DNA from: Streptomyces sp. V3I7
GTDB taxonomy: Bacteria; Actinomycetota; Actinomycetes; Streptomycetales; Streptomycetaceae
Reading direction: 5' to 3'
Length of the DNA stretch: 64,000 nucleotides
NCBI RefSeq assembly: GCF_030817495.1
Contig: NZ_JAUSZK010000001.1
Coordinates: 186,001-250,000 of the forward strand
Under the pieces are notes generated by a model. It did no database searches. It saw only the letters and a program-made list of their open reading frames with translations, and was not told the origin of the DNA. Position numbers and translations under genes: made by a program. Of this stretch, positions 53,351-61,636 are shown one piece after another (position 1 is the first letter of the stretch; the number at the start of each line of letters is the position of its first letter).

Positions 53351-55273
53351 ATGAGCGACGCGGCTCCCGCTCCAGCGGCCGCCCCGGCACTGAGGGGCGG
53401 ACTGGCCGACAGCGTCTTCGACCGGGCGGAGCAGAACCCCACCCTGCCGGTGCTCTCCTACCGTCCCGACCCCTCCTCCGCCACGTGGGAGGAGGTCACG
53501 GCCGTCGAGCTGCGGGACCAAGTGACGGACGTGGCCAAGGGGTTGGTGGCCTCCGGGATCTCGCCCGGCCACCGGGTGGCCGTCATGGCGCGCACCCGGT
53601 ACGAGTGGACGGTGCTCGCGCACGCGCTGTGGGCGGTGGGCGCGGAGATCGTGCCGATCCACGCGACGTCCTCGCGCGAGCAGGTCGCCTGGATCCTCGG
53701 GGACGCCGGCTGCGTGGCCGTGCTGGTGGAGGACGAGCAGGGCGCGATGACGGTGGGGACCGTGTGCACGGGCCTGCCCCGGCTGCGGCACGTGTGGCAG
53801 CTGGACGCGGGGGCGCTGGAGCAGTTGACGGAGCGGGGTGCGCTCATCCCGGCCACCACGGTGGACTCCCTGCGCCGGATCGTGCTGCCGGACTCGACGG
53901 CGGCCATCGCCTACACCTCGGGGACGTCGGGCCGTGCGATGGGCTGTGCGCTGAGCCACCGGGGCCTGGCGTACCCGTGCGACACGCTGCTCGCGGGCTG
54001 GGGGCACACCGCGGCGGCGCCCGGGGAACAGCCGTCGGTCCTGGCCTTCCTGCCGTTCTCGCACGTGTACGGGCTGATGGTCCAGGTGCTGTGCGTGCGC
54101 GGCGGCATCCTGCTGGGCCATGAGGCGGAGATGACGCAGGAGGCGCTGGCGTCGGCGCTGCGGACGTTCCGGCCGACGTACTTCTACGGTGTGCCCTCGG
54201 TGTTCGAGAAGCTCTACAAGACGTTCCTGCGGACGGCCCAACGGGAGGGCCGCAGCGGGCTGTTCGGGCGGGCGGCGCAGACGGCGCGCGAGTTCGCCGC
54301 GGCCACCGAGCGGCAGCGGCTGGGCGCCGGTCCGGGTCCCGGGCTCGACCTGCGCATGCAGCACGCGCTGTACGAGCGGACGGTGTACCGCAAGCTGCGC
54401 GCAGCGCTGGGCGGCCGGGTGCTGCGGGGCACGTCCGGCGGCACGTCGCTGAGCCGGGACCTCACCCTCTTCTACGAGGGCATCGGCGTCTACGTCCACG
54501 ACGGCTACGGCCTGACGGAGACCGCCGGCGGGATCACCATGCAGCCGCTGGGCCGGGAGAAGTCCGGGACCGTGGGGCTGCCGCTGCCGGGCACGCTGAT
54601 CCAGGTGGCCGACGACGGGGAGATCCTGGTGCGCGGCCCGTCGGTCTTCCAGGGCTACGTGGGTGACGAGGCGGGGACGCGGGCGGCGCTGTTCGGGGAC
54701 TGGCTGGCCACGGGCGACATCGGGCGGGTGGACTCCGAGGGCTATCTGACGATCACCGGCCGCAAGAAGGACGTCATCGTCACCAGCGGCGGCAAGAGCG
54801 TGGCACCGGCCCCGCTGGAGGAGCGGCTGCGGATGCATCCGCTGGTGCACCAGGCGGTGGTCGTCGGCGACGGCCGGCCCTGTGTGGGCGCGCTGATCAC
54901 GCTCGACCCGGACTTCCTCGCCCACTTTCGGGGCAGCACCTCGTTGCGGGAAGGCGACGCGGCGGGGCGTGATGCGCGGGAGGAGAGCGCGCTGCGGGAG
55001 GAGATCGCGCGGGCGGTCGCGTGCGCCAACAGCGCGGTGTCCCGCTCCGAGTCGATCCGGGTCTACCGGGTCCTGCCCGAGCCGTTCGACCCCGCCAACG
55101 GGCTGCTGACGCCCTCGATGAAGCTGCGCCGGGAGGCCATCGCCCAGCACTACGCCGCCGAGATCGACGCGATGTACGAGTCCCGGTCCCCGGCGGCCCG
55201 CCGCCCGGCGCCCCCGGAACCGGCCGACTGGGACGACACCGACAGCGTGTTCGGGGCGGCGGGGTACGCGTAG
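53351..55273 (+). CDS. Long-chain acyl-CoA ligase (AMP-forming)
   Basis: A 640-residue adenylate-forming enzyme of the FadD15-like type. The P-loop motif is AIAYTSGTSGRAMG (about 186), the central block is LAFLPFSHVYGLM, followed by YGLTETAGG and DWLATGDIGRVDSEGYLTITGRKKDVIVTSGGKSVAP. The C-terminal lysine motif lies near TPSMKLRRE. It activates fatty acids to acyl-AMP and acyl-CoA. The gene starts 114 nt after glgB on the same strand. The substrate chain length cannot be told from sequence alone. Confidence 0.93.
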   Translation: MSDAAPAPAAAPALRGGLADSVFDRAEQNPTLPVLSYRPDPSSATWEEVTAVELRDQVTDVAKGLVASGISPGHRVAVMARTRYEWTVLAHALWAVGAEIVPIHATSSREQVAWILGDAGCVAVLVEDEQGAMTVGTVCTGLPRLRHVWQLDAGALEQLTERGALIPATTVDSLRRIVLPDSTAAIAYTSGTSGRAMGCALSHRGLAYPCDTLLAGWGHTAAAPGEQPSVLAFLPFSHVYGLMVQVLCVRGGILLGHEAEMTQEALASALRTFRPTYFYGVPSVFEKLYKTFLRTAQREGRSGLFGRAAQTAREFAAATERQRLGAGPGPGLDLRMQHALYERTVYRKLRAALGGRVLRGTSGGTSLSRDLTLFYEGIGVYVHDGYGLTETAGGITMQPLGREKSGTVGLPLPGTLIQVADDGEILVRGPSVFQGYVGDEAGTRAALFGDWLATGDIGRVDSEGYLTITGRKKDVIVTSGGKSVAPAPLEERLRMHPLVHQAVVVGDGRPCVGALITLDPDFLAHFRGSTSLREGDAAGRDAREESALREEIARAVACANSAVSRSESIRVYRVLPEPFDPANGLLTPSMKLRREAIAQHYAAEIDAMYESRSPAARRPAPPEPADWDDTDSVFGAAGYA

Positions 55274-55300
55274 CCTGCCCGCCCCAGGGAACCCGCAGCC

Positions 55301-55804
55301 GTGAGAGAGCTGATCCACGACCTCCACGACCTCACCCCTGCGAGGACACGGAACCGGGACGACACGATGGCGACGGGGCCGCGTTGGCGCGGCAGCACAC
55401 CGCTTCCGGAGGAGACGTACCGCCGTACGGTCTCCTTCCCGGGCGACGTGTGCGACGTGACGAACGCGCGCCTGTCCGCGCAGGACTTCCTCGGCGGGCT
55501 CGCCCGGGTGGCGCCGCCCTCGGCGCCGGACCGCTGGGACGACATCCTGCTGGTCGTCACGGAACTGGCCGCGAACGCCGTGCAGTACGCGCCCGGCCGG
55601 TTCGGCCTGACGATGCGCCGCACGTACGACGGAGTGCACGTCACCATGCACGACACGAGCACCGTACGGCCCGAGGCGCGGCCCTTCAGTCCCCGCACCG
55701 GCGGCCGCGGCATCGGCTGGCGGCTCGTGCAGACGCTGTGCGACCAGGTCAGCGTCATCGTCACCGCGAACGGCAAGGACATCCATGTGTTCCTGCCCTG
55801 GTGA
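55301..55804 (+). CDS. GHKL-type ATP-binding protein (anti-sigma regulatory factor-like)
   Basis: A 167-residue protein with an HATPase_c_2 domain. The N-box is VVTELAANAVQYAPG (about 87-101) and the G-box is GGRGIGWRLVQTLCDQV, followed by VIVTANGKDIHVFLPW. Such short ATPases are RsbW-like anti-sigma factors or kinases of anti-anti-sigma proteins. GTG start, 27 nt after the acyl-CoA ligase. Its sigma partner is unknown; the SigB-type factor at 40780 is a candidate only by theme. Confidence 0.88.
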   Translation: MRELIHDLHDLTPARTRNRDDTMATGPRWRGSTPLPEETYRRTVSFPGDVCDVTNARLSAQDFLGGLARVAPPSAPDRWDDILLVVTELAANAVQYAPGRFGLTMRRTYDGVHVTMHDTSTVRPEARPFSPRTGGRGIGWRLVQTLCDQVSVIVTANGKDIHVFLPW

Positions 55805-55952
55805 GGGCGGCGGGGCGGCCGCCCACTGGCGCGTCGGACCGGAACACGGTGAGATCGGTGTGGTGCGAAGCGGTGATCCAGGGCAGTCGAACGAGAACGA
55901 TCCGGGCCGCCCGGAGCCCCAGAACCGCCAGTCGCAGAAAGGACCGAACACC

Positions 55953-57326
55953 GTGACACGACCCAGGATCCTGGTGGTGGGCGCAGGCTTCGCAGGTGTG
56001 GAGTGCGTGCGCCGGCTCGAACGCAGGCTCTCCCCGGACGAGGCCGACGTCACCCTGGTGACCCCGTCCGCCTACCAGCTCTATCTGCCCCTGCTCCCCC
56101 AGGTCGCCTCGGGCATGCTGACGCCCCAGTCGATCGCCCTGTCGCTGCGCCGCAGCCGGAAGTACCGCACCCGGATCATCCCGGGCGCGGCGATCGGCGT
56201 GGACCTCGAGGCCAAGGTCTGCGTCATCAAGATGATCACCGGTGAGGTCGTCAACGAGTCGTACGACTACATCGTGCTGGCGCCCGGCAGCGTCACCCGC
56301 ACCTTCGACATCCCCGGGCTGACCGAGCACGCCTTCGGCATGAAGACGCTCGCCGAGGCGGCCTATCTGCGCGATCACGTCATCTCGCAGCTCGACCTCG
56401 CCGACGCCAGCAACGACCCGGCGGAGCGCGCGGCCCGTCTGCAGTTCGTGGTGGTCGGCGGCGGGTACGCCGGTACCGAGACCGCCGCGTGCCTGCAGGA
56501 GCTGACGCACGAGGCCCTGGAGCGCTACCCGCGGCTGGACCGCAGCCTGATCAAGTGGCATCTGATCGACATCGCGCCGAAGCTGATGCCGGAGCTCGGC
56601 GACAAGCTCGGGCACAGCGCGCAGGATGTCCTGCGCCGGCGCGGCATCGAGATCTCGCTGGGGGTGTCCATCGCCAAGGCGGGCCCCACGGAGGTCACCT
56701 TCACCGACGGCCGGGTGGTGCCCACCCACACGCTGATCTGGACGGCCGGGGTGGCCGCCAGCCCGCTGATCGGCACGCTGGGCGCGCCGACCGAACGGGG
56801 CCGGCTCACGGTCACCCCCGAGATGACCGTGCCGGGCCACGACGGCGTCTTCGCGCTCGGTGACGCGGCCGCCGTCCCGGACCTGGCCAAGGGCGAGAAG
56901 GGCGCGGTGTGCCCGCCGACCGCCCAGCACGCGATGCGTCAGGGGAAGGTGGTCGCCGACAACGTCATCGCGACGCTGCGCCACCAGTCGCTGCGCCCGT
57001 ACGTGCACAGGGACCTGGGGCTGGTCGTCGACCTCGGCGGCAAGGACGCCGTGGCCAGGACGCTGGGCGTCGAACTGCGCGGCGTGCCCGCCCAGGCGGT
57101 CGCCCGCGGCTACCACTGGGCCGCGCTGCGCACGAACGTCGCCAAGACCCGCGTCCTGACCAACTGGACGCTGGACGCGGTCGCGGGCGCCGACTTCGTG
57201 AGCACCGGCTTCCAGTCGGGCCGCTCCCCGCGGCTGAAGGACTTCGAGCACACCAACGCGTACCTGAGTCCCGAGCAGGTGCGTGAGCAGGTGGCCGCAC
57301 ATCCCGCGGACGGTACCGCGTACTGA
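55953..57326 (+). CDS. Type II NADH dehydrogenase-like FAD oxidoreductase
   Basis: A 457-residue flavoprotein of the NDH-2 family. The FAD motif is ILVVGAGFAGVECVRRLE at the start, the NADH motif FVVVGGGYAGTETAACLQEL (about 165), and the FAD-binding FALGDAAAVPDL comes later. It lacks a clear C-terminal membrane anchor but may bind the membrane through an amphipathic end. It would pass electrons from NADH to quinones without proton pumping. The start is the GTG 55953 after AAAGGA. The gene is 148 nt after the ATPase gene. Confidence 0.9.
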   Translation: MTRPRILVVGAGFAGVECVRRLERRLSPDEADVTLVTPSAYQLYLPLLPQVASGMLTPQSIALSLRRSRKYRTRIIPGAAIGVDLEAKVCVIKMITGEVVNESYDYIVLAPGSVTRTFDIPGLTEHAFGMKTLAEAAYLRDHVISQLDLADASNDPAERAARLQFVVVGGGYAGTETAACLQELTHEALERYPRLDRSLIKWHLIDIAPKLMPELGDKLGHSAQDVLRRRGIEISLGVSIAKAGPTEVTFTDGRVVPTHTLIWTAGVAASPLIGTLGAPTERGRLTVTPEMTVPGHDGVFALGDAAAVPDLAKGEKGAVCPPTAQHAMRQGKVVADNVIATLRHQSLRPYVHRDLGLVVDLGGKDAVARTLGVELRGVPAQAVARGYHWAALRTNVAKTRVLTNWTLDAVAGADFVSTGFQSGRSPRLKDFEHTNAYLSPEQVREQVAAHPADGTAY

Positions 57327-57447
57327 GCCAGGGCGCCGCGGGCCCCGGCCACCAGGGGTATGCGGCCCCGTGGCGGCAGTGCCGGGGCGCTGCGGGCGTG
57401 CCATGCTGGATGAGATCACGGCGGGACACGGGAGAGAGCACAGCGGC

Positions 57448-59724
57448 GTGCGGACAGCGGATCGGTCGGTACGGGCGAAACTGTGGGACCGGATCGCGGC
57501 CTCCGACCCCGGGTTGCTGCGACTGACCACGGCCCTGCGCATCGTGATGTCCGTGGCCCTGACCCTGGCCGTGCTGGCGTTCCTGCGGGTCGACGTGTCC
57601 CATCTGGTCGCCGGGGCGATGACGGCGATGGCGGCCACGTACGGCGTCCGGGACAAGCAGCGGGGCCCGCAGGCGCTGACGCTGGCGCTGGGGCTGCTGG
57701 TGGCGCTGGTCTCGGTGTCGCTGGGCGCGCTGCTGAACCCGCTCGTGGTGGTCGGCGACCTGTTCTTCGTCGCGCTGATCTTCGGCGCCGTGTACAGCCG
57801 CCGGTTCGGCGAGCGCGGCACGGGGCTCGGGGTGATCGCCTTCCAGCTCTACTTCATCTCCGTGTTCGTGCACGTGACGCCCGAGACGCTGACGGCGATG
57901 TACGGCACGATCGTCATCGCGTTCGCGTGCAGCACGGTGGCCCGGTTCGCCCTCGCCCCGCACTCGCCCGAGGGCATCCTCGAGCGGCTGCGGCAGGCCT
58001 TCCGGGCGCGGCTCGCCCAGCTCATCGACGCGCAGATCGAGCTGCTCGACGCGGGTCCGGACGACGTGGACGACGTACTGGAGGATCTGCGGGTCAGGAC
58101 CGCCCGGCTGGACGAGACGGCGCTGATGATCCAGGGACGGCTGGAGGACGGGACCCCGGATCCGGCGGTGGCGCGGCAGTTGCAGCGCCGCATCGCGGAC
58201 GCGGAGATCGCCGCGGAGCGGCTGGGGCTGCTGCTGCTGACCGCGCGCAGCGCCGAGCAGGCGAAACAGGCGGACACGCTCACCCTGCACCTGCCGGGCG
58301 CGCATCTTCCGCCGGGCGCGGAGCTGCCGATGCGCGACGCTCCCACCGCCGCGCTGCGCCGCGATCTGGAGTCGCTGCGGCTGCTGGTGCTGCGGCCGGC
58401 CAGGGAGAGCACGGGGATGGCCCTGGCGCACGTGCGCAACCGGCTGCTCGGCTACCGGGAGGACGAGAAGCTGCCGGACGCCTCGCCCGCCGTGCAGGAC
58501 GTCTTCCGCGGGCTGGGTGAGGCGACGCGCGCCGTCGTGGGTCTGCGGACCGCGCTGGACGGCCCCCAGGACGAGTCCGACGACTCGCCGGCGACGACGC
58601 GCTCGCGCGAGGAGCTGGAGGCGGAGGACGCCGTGATCCGGGGCACGGAGGAGGCCACCGAGACGGAGCCCACGGGTCTGCGGCGGGGCACCACGCGTGC
58701 GGCGGTGCAGGTGTCCGTCGGGTCGGCGCTCGCCATCGCGGGCGGCGAGCTGCTGTCCGGTCAGCGCTGGTACTGGGCGGTGGTCACCTGCTGGCTCGTG
58801 TTCATCAACACCTCGTCCACCGGGGAGATCCTGGTCAAGGGCTACCGCCGGGTGCTGGGCACGGTGCTCGGCGTGGTGGCCGGTGTCGGGCTGGCGGGGC
58901 TGGTCGGCCCGCGCTCCTGGACGGCGTTCGTCCTGGTGCTGCTGTTCATCTTCGCCATGTGGTACTTCGCGCCGGTGTCGTACACGCTGATGTCGTTCTT
59001 CGTCACGGGCGCGCTGGGCATGCTGTACACGCTGCTGCACACCTACAGCGTGGACGTCCTGGTGCTGCGGATCGAGGAGACGGTGCTGGGTGCGGCGTGC
59101 GGGGTCATCGCGGCGGCGTTCGTGCTGCCGGTGCACACGGACTTCCGTACGAACGAGCTGCTCGCCGACGTCCTGGACCGGCTGGCCGACGTCACGCGGG
59201 CCGCGGTCGACCAGCTGAGCGGGGGGCCGCCGACGGATCTGCTCGACATGGCCCGCGAGCTGGACCAGGCGCTGGCGGACCTGCGTGAGTCCACGCGCCC
59301 GCTGACCCACCCGATCTCGCCGCAGCGCTCCCGCCGCAACACGGCGCGCTATGTGGTGGCGCTGCTGGAGACGTGTGCCTATCACGCGCGCGCCCTCGCG
59401 GCCACGGCCGAACTACTGCCGCTGAAGCCCTCGATCGCGGCGGATCCGCGGCTGCGTGAGGTCGGGAGCCGGATCGTGCGGAACATCGAGGCGATCGCCG
59501 CGCACGTCACCGACCCGCATGCCAAGACCGAGGTCATGACCGGGCCGTCCATCGCCTCGCTGCTGAAGCCCGGCACTCTGGCCACCCCGCGCTGGGGCCA
59601 GGTGACCGACCGCGTCCTGCGGCAGCTGCAGCGGCTGGACGAGGCGGTGCTGGGTCTGGCGCGGCCGCTGCGGGTGCCGGTGAACCGGGGCCAGGACGAA
59701 CCGGCAGTGAAACCCGTCACGTGA
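57448..59724 (+). CDS. FUSC-family membrane protein
   Basis: A 758-residue protein with two membrane blocks separated by a long cytoplasmic helical region. The first hydrophobic block covers about residues 25-170 (TALRIVMSVALTLAVLAFL ... LGVIAFQLYFISVFVHV). The second covers about 430-570 (VQVSVGSALAIAGGELLSGQRWYWAVVTCWLVFINTSST ... VSYTLMSFFVTGALGMLY). The duplicated half-module architecture is that of the FUSC/aromatic acid exporter-like family. Possible roles include efflux of aromatic or other acids. The GTG at 57448 after GGGAGAGA was chosen over an ATG at 57403. Confidence 0.85.
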   Translation: MRTADRSVRAKLWDRIAASDPGLLRLTTALRIVMSVALTLAVLAFLRVDVSHLVAGAMTAMAATYGVRDKQRGPQALTLALGLLVALVSVSLGALLNPLVVVGDLFFVALIFGAVYSRRFGERGTGLGVIAFQLYFISVFVHVTPETLTAMYGTIVIAFACSTVARFALAPHSPEGILERLRQAFRARLAQLIDAQIELLDAGPDDVDDVLEDLRVRTARLDETALMIQGRLEDGTPDPAVARQLQRRIADAEIAAERLGLLLLTARSAEQAKQADTLTLHLPGAHLPPGAELPMRDAPTAALRRDLESLRLLVLRPARESTGMALAHVRNRLLGYREDEKLPDASPAVQDVFRGLGEATRAVVGLRTALDGPQDESDDSPATTRSREELEAEDAVIRGTEEATETEPTGLRRGTTRAAVQVSVGSALAIAGGELLSGQRWYWAVVTCWLVFINTSSTGEILVKGYRRVLGTVLGVVAGVGLAGLVGPRSWTAFVLVLLFIFAMWYFAPVSYTLMSFFVTGALGMLYTLLHTYSVDVLVLRIEETVLGAACGVIAAAFVLPVHTDFRTNELLADVLDRLADVTRAAVDQLSGGPPTDLLDMARELDQALADLRESTRPLTHPISPQRSRRNTARYVVALLETCAYHARALAATAELLPLKPSIAADPRLREVGSRIVRNIEAIAAHVTDPHAKTEVMTGPSIASLLKPGTLATPRWGQVTDRVLRQLQRLDEAVLGLARPLRVPVNRGQDEPAVKPVT

Positions 59725-59824
59725 GGGGCTCCCGGGTACACGGAACACCGGAAGGTGGTTTACGGTTCACCAATACGTGGCCTCGGAGTCGACCGTGCGT
59801 GTCCTCCCTGAGCCACCGTCTACG

Positions 59825-59861
59825 GCCCTGGCTGGCCTCCCCCGTCCAGCCAGGGCTTTTT
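59825..59861 (+). terminator. Intrinsic terminator with 11-bp stem and T-run
   Basis: GCCCTGGCTGG (59825-59835) pairs with CCAGCCAGGGC (59846-59856) around a 10-nt loop, followed by TTTTT (59857-59861). A U-tract is unusual in this GC-rich DNA, which makes this the best intrinsic terminator in the window. It ends either the FUSC transcript or an independent short RNA. Confidence 0.85.
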
Positions 59862-59980
59862 CATGCCCACGCACGTCCTGCTCCAAGGCCTCGGCACCGT
59901 CGAGGTGCCCGGGGCGGCCGGAGCGGCTGAAATGGGCGTAGGCACACCACCGCCCTCTCGCCGGCGAGGAGCCCCGCGTC

Positions 59981-60436
59981 ATGACCAAAGCGATAAAACT
60001 GCTGACCGCTCTTCCGCAGCCCCAGCGCGAGCGTCTGATGGAGCTGGCGCGGGAGGTGTCCTTCCCGGAGGACACCAGGATCTTCGAGGCGGGCGGCACC
60101 GCCGACCGTTTCTGGGTGATCCGGTCCGGCGCGGTCAACCTCGACCAGCAGGTCACCAGCCAGCAGCGGGTCACGGTCGCCAGCCTCGGCGCCGGGGACC
60201 TGCTCGGCTGGTCATGGCTCTTCCCGCCGTACAGCTGGGACTTCGGCGCGGTGGCCTTCAGCCAGGTGCGTGCCTACGAGTACGACGCGGCGGCGGTCCT
60301 CGGCCTGTGCGTGGAGGACCCCCTGCTCGGGCTGTCCGTGGTCCGCACCGTCGCCGAGATCCTCGCCAACCGCCTGGAGATGACCCGGGGCAAGCTGCTG
60401 GAGCAGTACTCCTCGGGGCGGCGCAGTCCGTTGTAG
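59981..60436 (+). CDS. Cyclic nucleotide-binding domain protein without HTH
   Basis: A 151-residue protein made of a single cNMP-binding beta-roll: LPQPQRERLMELAREVSFPEDTRIFEAGGTADRFWVIRSGAVNLDQQ, then VTVASLGAGDLLGWSWLFPPYSWDFGAVAFSQV and helical EDPLLGLSVVRTVAEILANRLEMTRGKLLEQY. The Crp-type C-terminal helix-turn-helix is absent, so it is not a DNA-binding regulator itself; it may control a partner protein. The ATG follows GAGGAGCCC. It lies downstream of the terminator at 59861. Confidence 0.9.
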   Translation: MTKAIKLLTALPQPQRERLMELAREVSFPEDTRIFEAGGTADRFWVIRSGAVNLDQQVTSQQRVTVASLGAGDLLGWSWLFPPYSWDFGAVAFSQVRAYEYDAAAVLGLCVEDPLLGLSVVRTVAEILANRLEMTRGKLLEQYSSGRRSPL

Positions 60437-60460
60437 GGAGCGCCGCCCTTCGGCGCCGGG

Positions 60461-60680
60461 TCAGATCCGGTAGCGCCGCAGTGCCGGGACCGTCGCCGCG
60501 AGGATCAGAGTCACAGGCACGACGAGCAGGCCGCCGCCCGCCACGGCGGCCCTGGGGCCGAAGGCGGCGCCGGCGGTGCCATGGGCGATGTCGGCGAGGC
60601 GAGGGCCGCCCACGACGACGACCGTCATGACGCCCTGCATGTAGGTCTCGGCCGCCATCTGCGGGAACAGGGCGCGGGGC
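60461..60680 (-). pseudogene. C-terminal remnant of an MFS efflux transporter (EntS-like)
   Basis: The minus-strand frame contains RALFPQMAAETYMQGVMTVVVVGGPRLADI, followed by a Gly/Ala-rich loop and GGGLLVVPVTLILAATVPALRRYRI. This is the last two membrane helices of an enterobactin-exporter-type MFS protein, where VVGGPRLGD and the ending PALRRYR are typical. The preceding ten or so helices are missing; the TetR gene begins 60 nt upstream. The frame has an ATG at 60658 without a ribosome binding site. A deletion that removed most of the transporter but left its regulator fits best. Confidence 0.6.
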
Positions 60681-60717
60681 GTTGCGGGCGGGGCGTCGGT
60701 TCCGGCTCGATGGGCGT

Positions 60718-61461
60718 TCACTGTCCCGGCGACTCCTGTGAGGGACCCGCGGGTTGTCGGAGGTCTCCGGTCAACTGCCGCTCCGCACTGTCCAGGAGCA
60801 TGTCCAGGGCGGTCGGGTAGGCGCTGTCGAGCATGAGGGTGGTCAGCAGGGGGGCCGCCTCGGCGATGCGGGGGTGCGTGCTGCGGGGCAGGCGGGCGTA
60901 GGTCGAACGCCACTGCGCCTCGTCGGCTCGCCGGGAGGCCCGCGGCAGGGTCAGGGAGGCGGCGTCGAGGGCGGCGAAGCCGAGCGTCTGGTCGATGAAG
61001 GCGTGGTAGACGCGCACGGTGTCCGGCAGCGAGAAGCCGGCGGTGCGCAGCACGTCCAGCACGGCCTCGTCGGCGGCGAGTTCGTGCGCGCGCCCGGTCA
61101 CCCGGCTCACGGTCAGCACCGCCGCCTGGGGGTGTTCCACGTAGGCGCCGTAGATCCGCAGCCCGATGGCCCGCAGGTCGGCGCGCCACTCCCCCGTCGG
61201 CTCCCATCCGTCGAGCGCCTGCCCGATGAGCGCGTCGCCGATCGCCAGGGTGAGGTCGTCCATGCCGCGGAAGTACCGGTACAGGGTGCTGGGGTCGCAG
61301 TCGAGGGCCAGTCCGAGGCGGCGCGCGGTGAGCCCGGCGCTGCCGTGTTCGCGCAGCATGCGCAGCGCGGTCTCGACGATGAGCGGCTCGGACAGCACGG
61401 TGCCGCTCTTGGTGGGACGCCTGCGCCGCCGCCTCTCCTCGGGCACCACCTGCTTCGGCAC
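60718..61461 (-). CDS. TetR/AcrR-family transcriptional regulator
   Basis: A 247-residue repressor. The N-terminal HTH lies at about 27-72 (LIVETALRMLREHGSAGLTARRLGLALDCDPSTLYRYFRGMDDLTLAIGDAL). A long ligand-binding domain with TetR_C-like features follows. It precedes an MFS remnant on the same strand, its probable former target, and is divergent from the saccharopine-dehydrogenase-like gene, a likely current target. GTG start. Confidence 0.92.
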   Translation of the reverse strand: MPKQVVPEERRRRRRPTKSGTVLSEPLIVETALRMLREHGSAGLTARRLGLALDCDPSTLYRYFRGMDDLTLAIGDALIGQALDGWEPTGEWRADLRAIGLRIYGAYVEHPQAAVLTVSRVTGRAHELAADEAVLDVLRTAGFSLPDTVRVYHAFIDQTLGFAALDAASLTLPRASRRADEAQWRSTYARLPRSTHPRIAEAAPLLTTLMLDSAYPTALDMLLDSAERQLTGDLRQPAGPSQESPGQ

Positions 61462-61503
61462 GACGTCTCCCTCCGGTTGGACCCGCCCCTTATGCCAACG
61501 CCA

Positions 61504-61533
61504 TTGACCTTACGCGGCGCCGCGCCGTTGTAT
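61504..61533 (+). promoter_or_regulatory. Promoter of the saccharopine-dehydrogenase-like gene with a spacer palindrome
   Basis: TTGACC (61504-61509) and TTGTAT (61528-61533) are 18 nt apart. Between them is a perfect 12-bp palindrome, CGCGGCGCCGCG (61513-61524), in a position where a repressor would block RNA polymerase. The divergent TetR gene is the obvious candidate repressor. Confidence 0.6.
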
Positions 61534-61560
61534 TGCCTGCCTGGGCGCGCCCTGTCCTCG

Positions 61561-61625
61561 ATTTCGACGATTTCGACGATTCCGATGAGTTCGATGAGTT
61601 CGATGAGTTCGATGAGTTCGACTAG
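61561..61625. repeat. Short tandem repeats in the leader of the saccharopine-dehydrogenase-like gene
   Basis: Two copies of a 9-bp unit ATTTCGACG are followed by four or five copies of TTCGATGAG, ending 12 nt before the ATG. Slippage would alter leader length. The repeats also generate several ATG triplets, including ATGAG, none followed by a long frame. Confidence 0.85.
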
Positions 61626-61636
61626 GGAGATACGTC

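Noticed and set aside
57403..57447. FUSC start at the ATG 57403
   Set aside because: No ribosome binding site precedes it, whereas GTG 57448 follows GGGAGAGA at suitable spacing; the first 15 residues are not needed for the first membrane helix.
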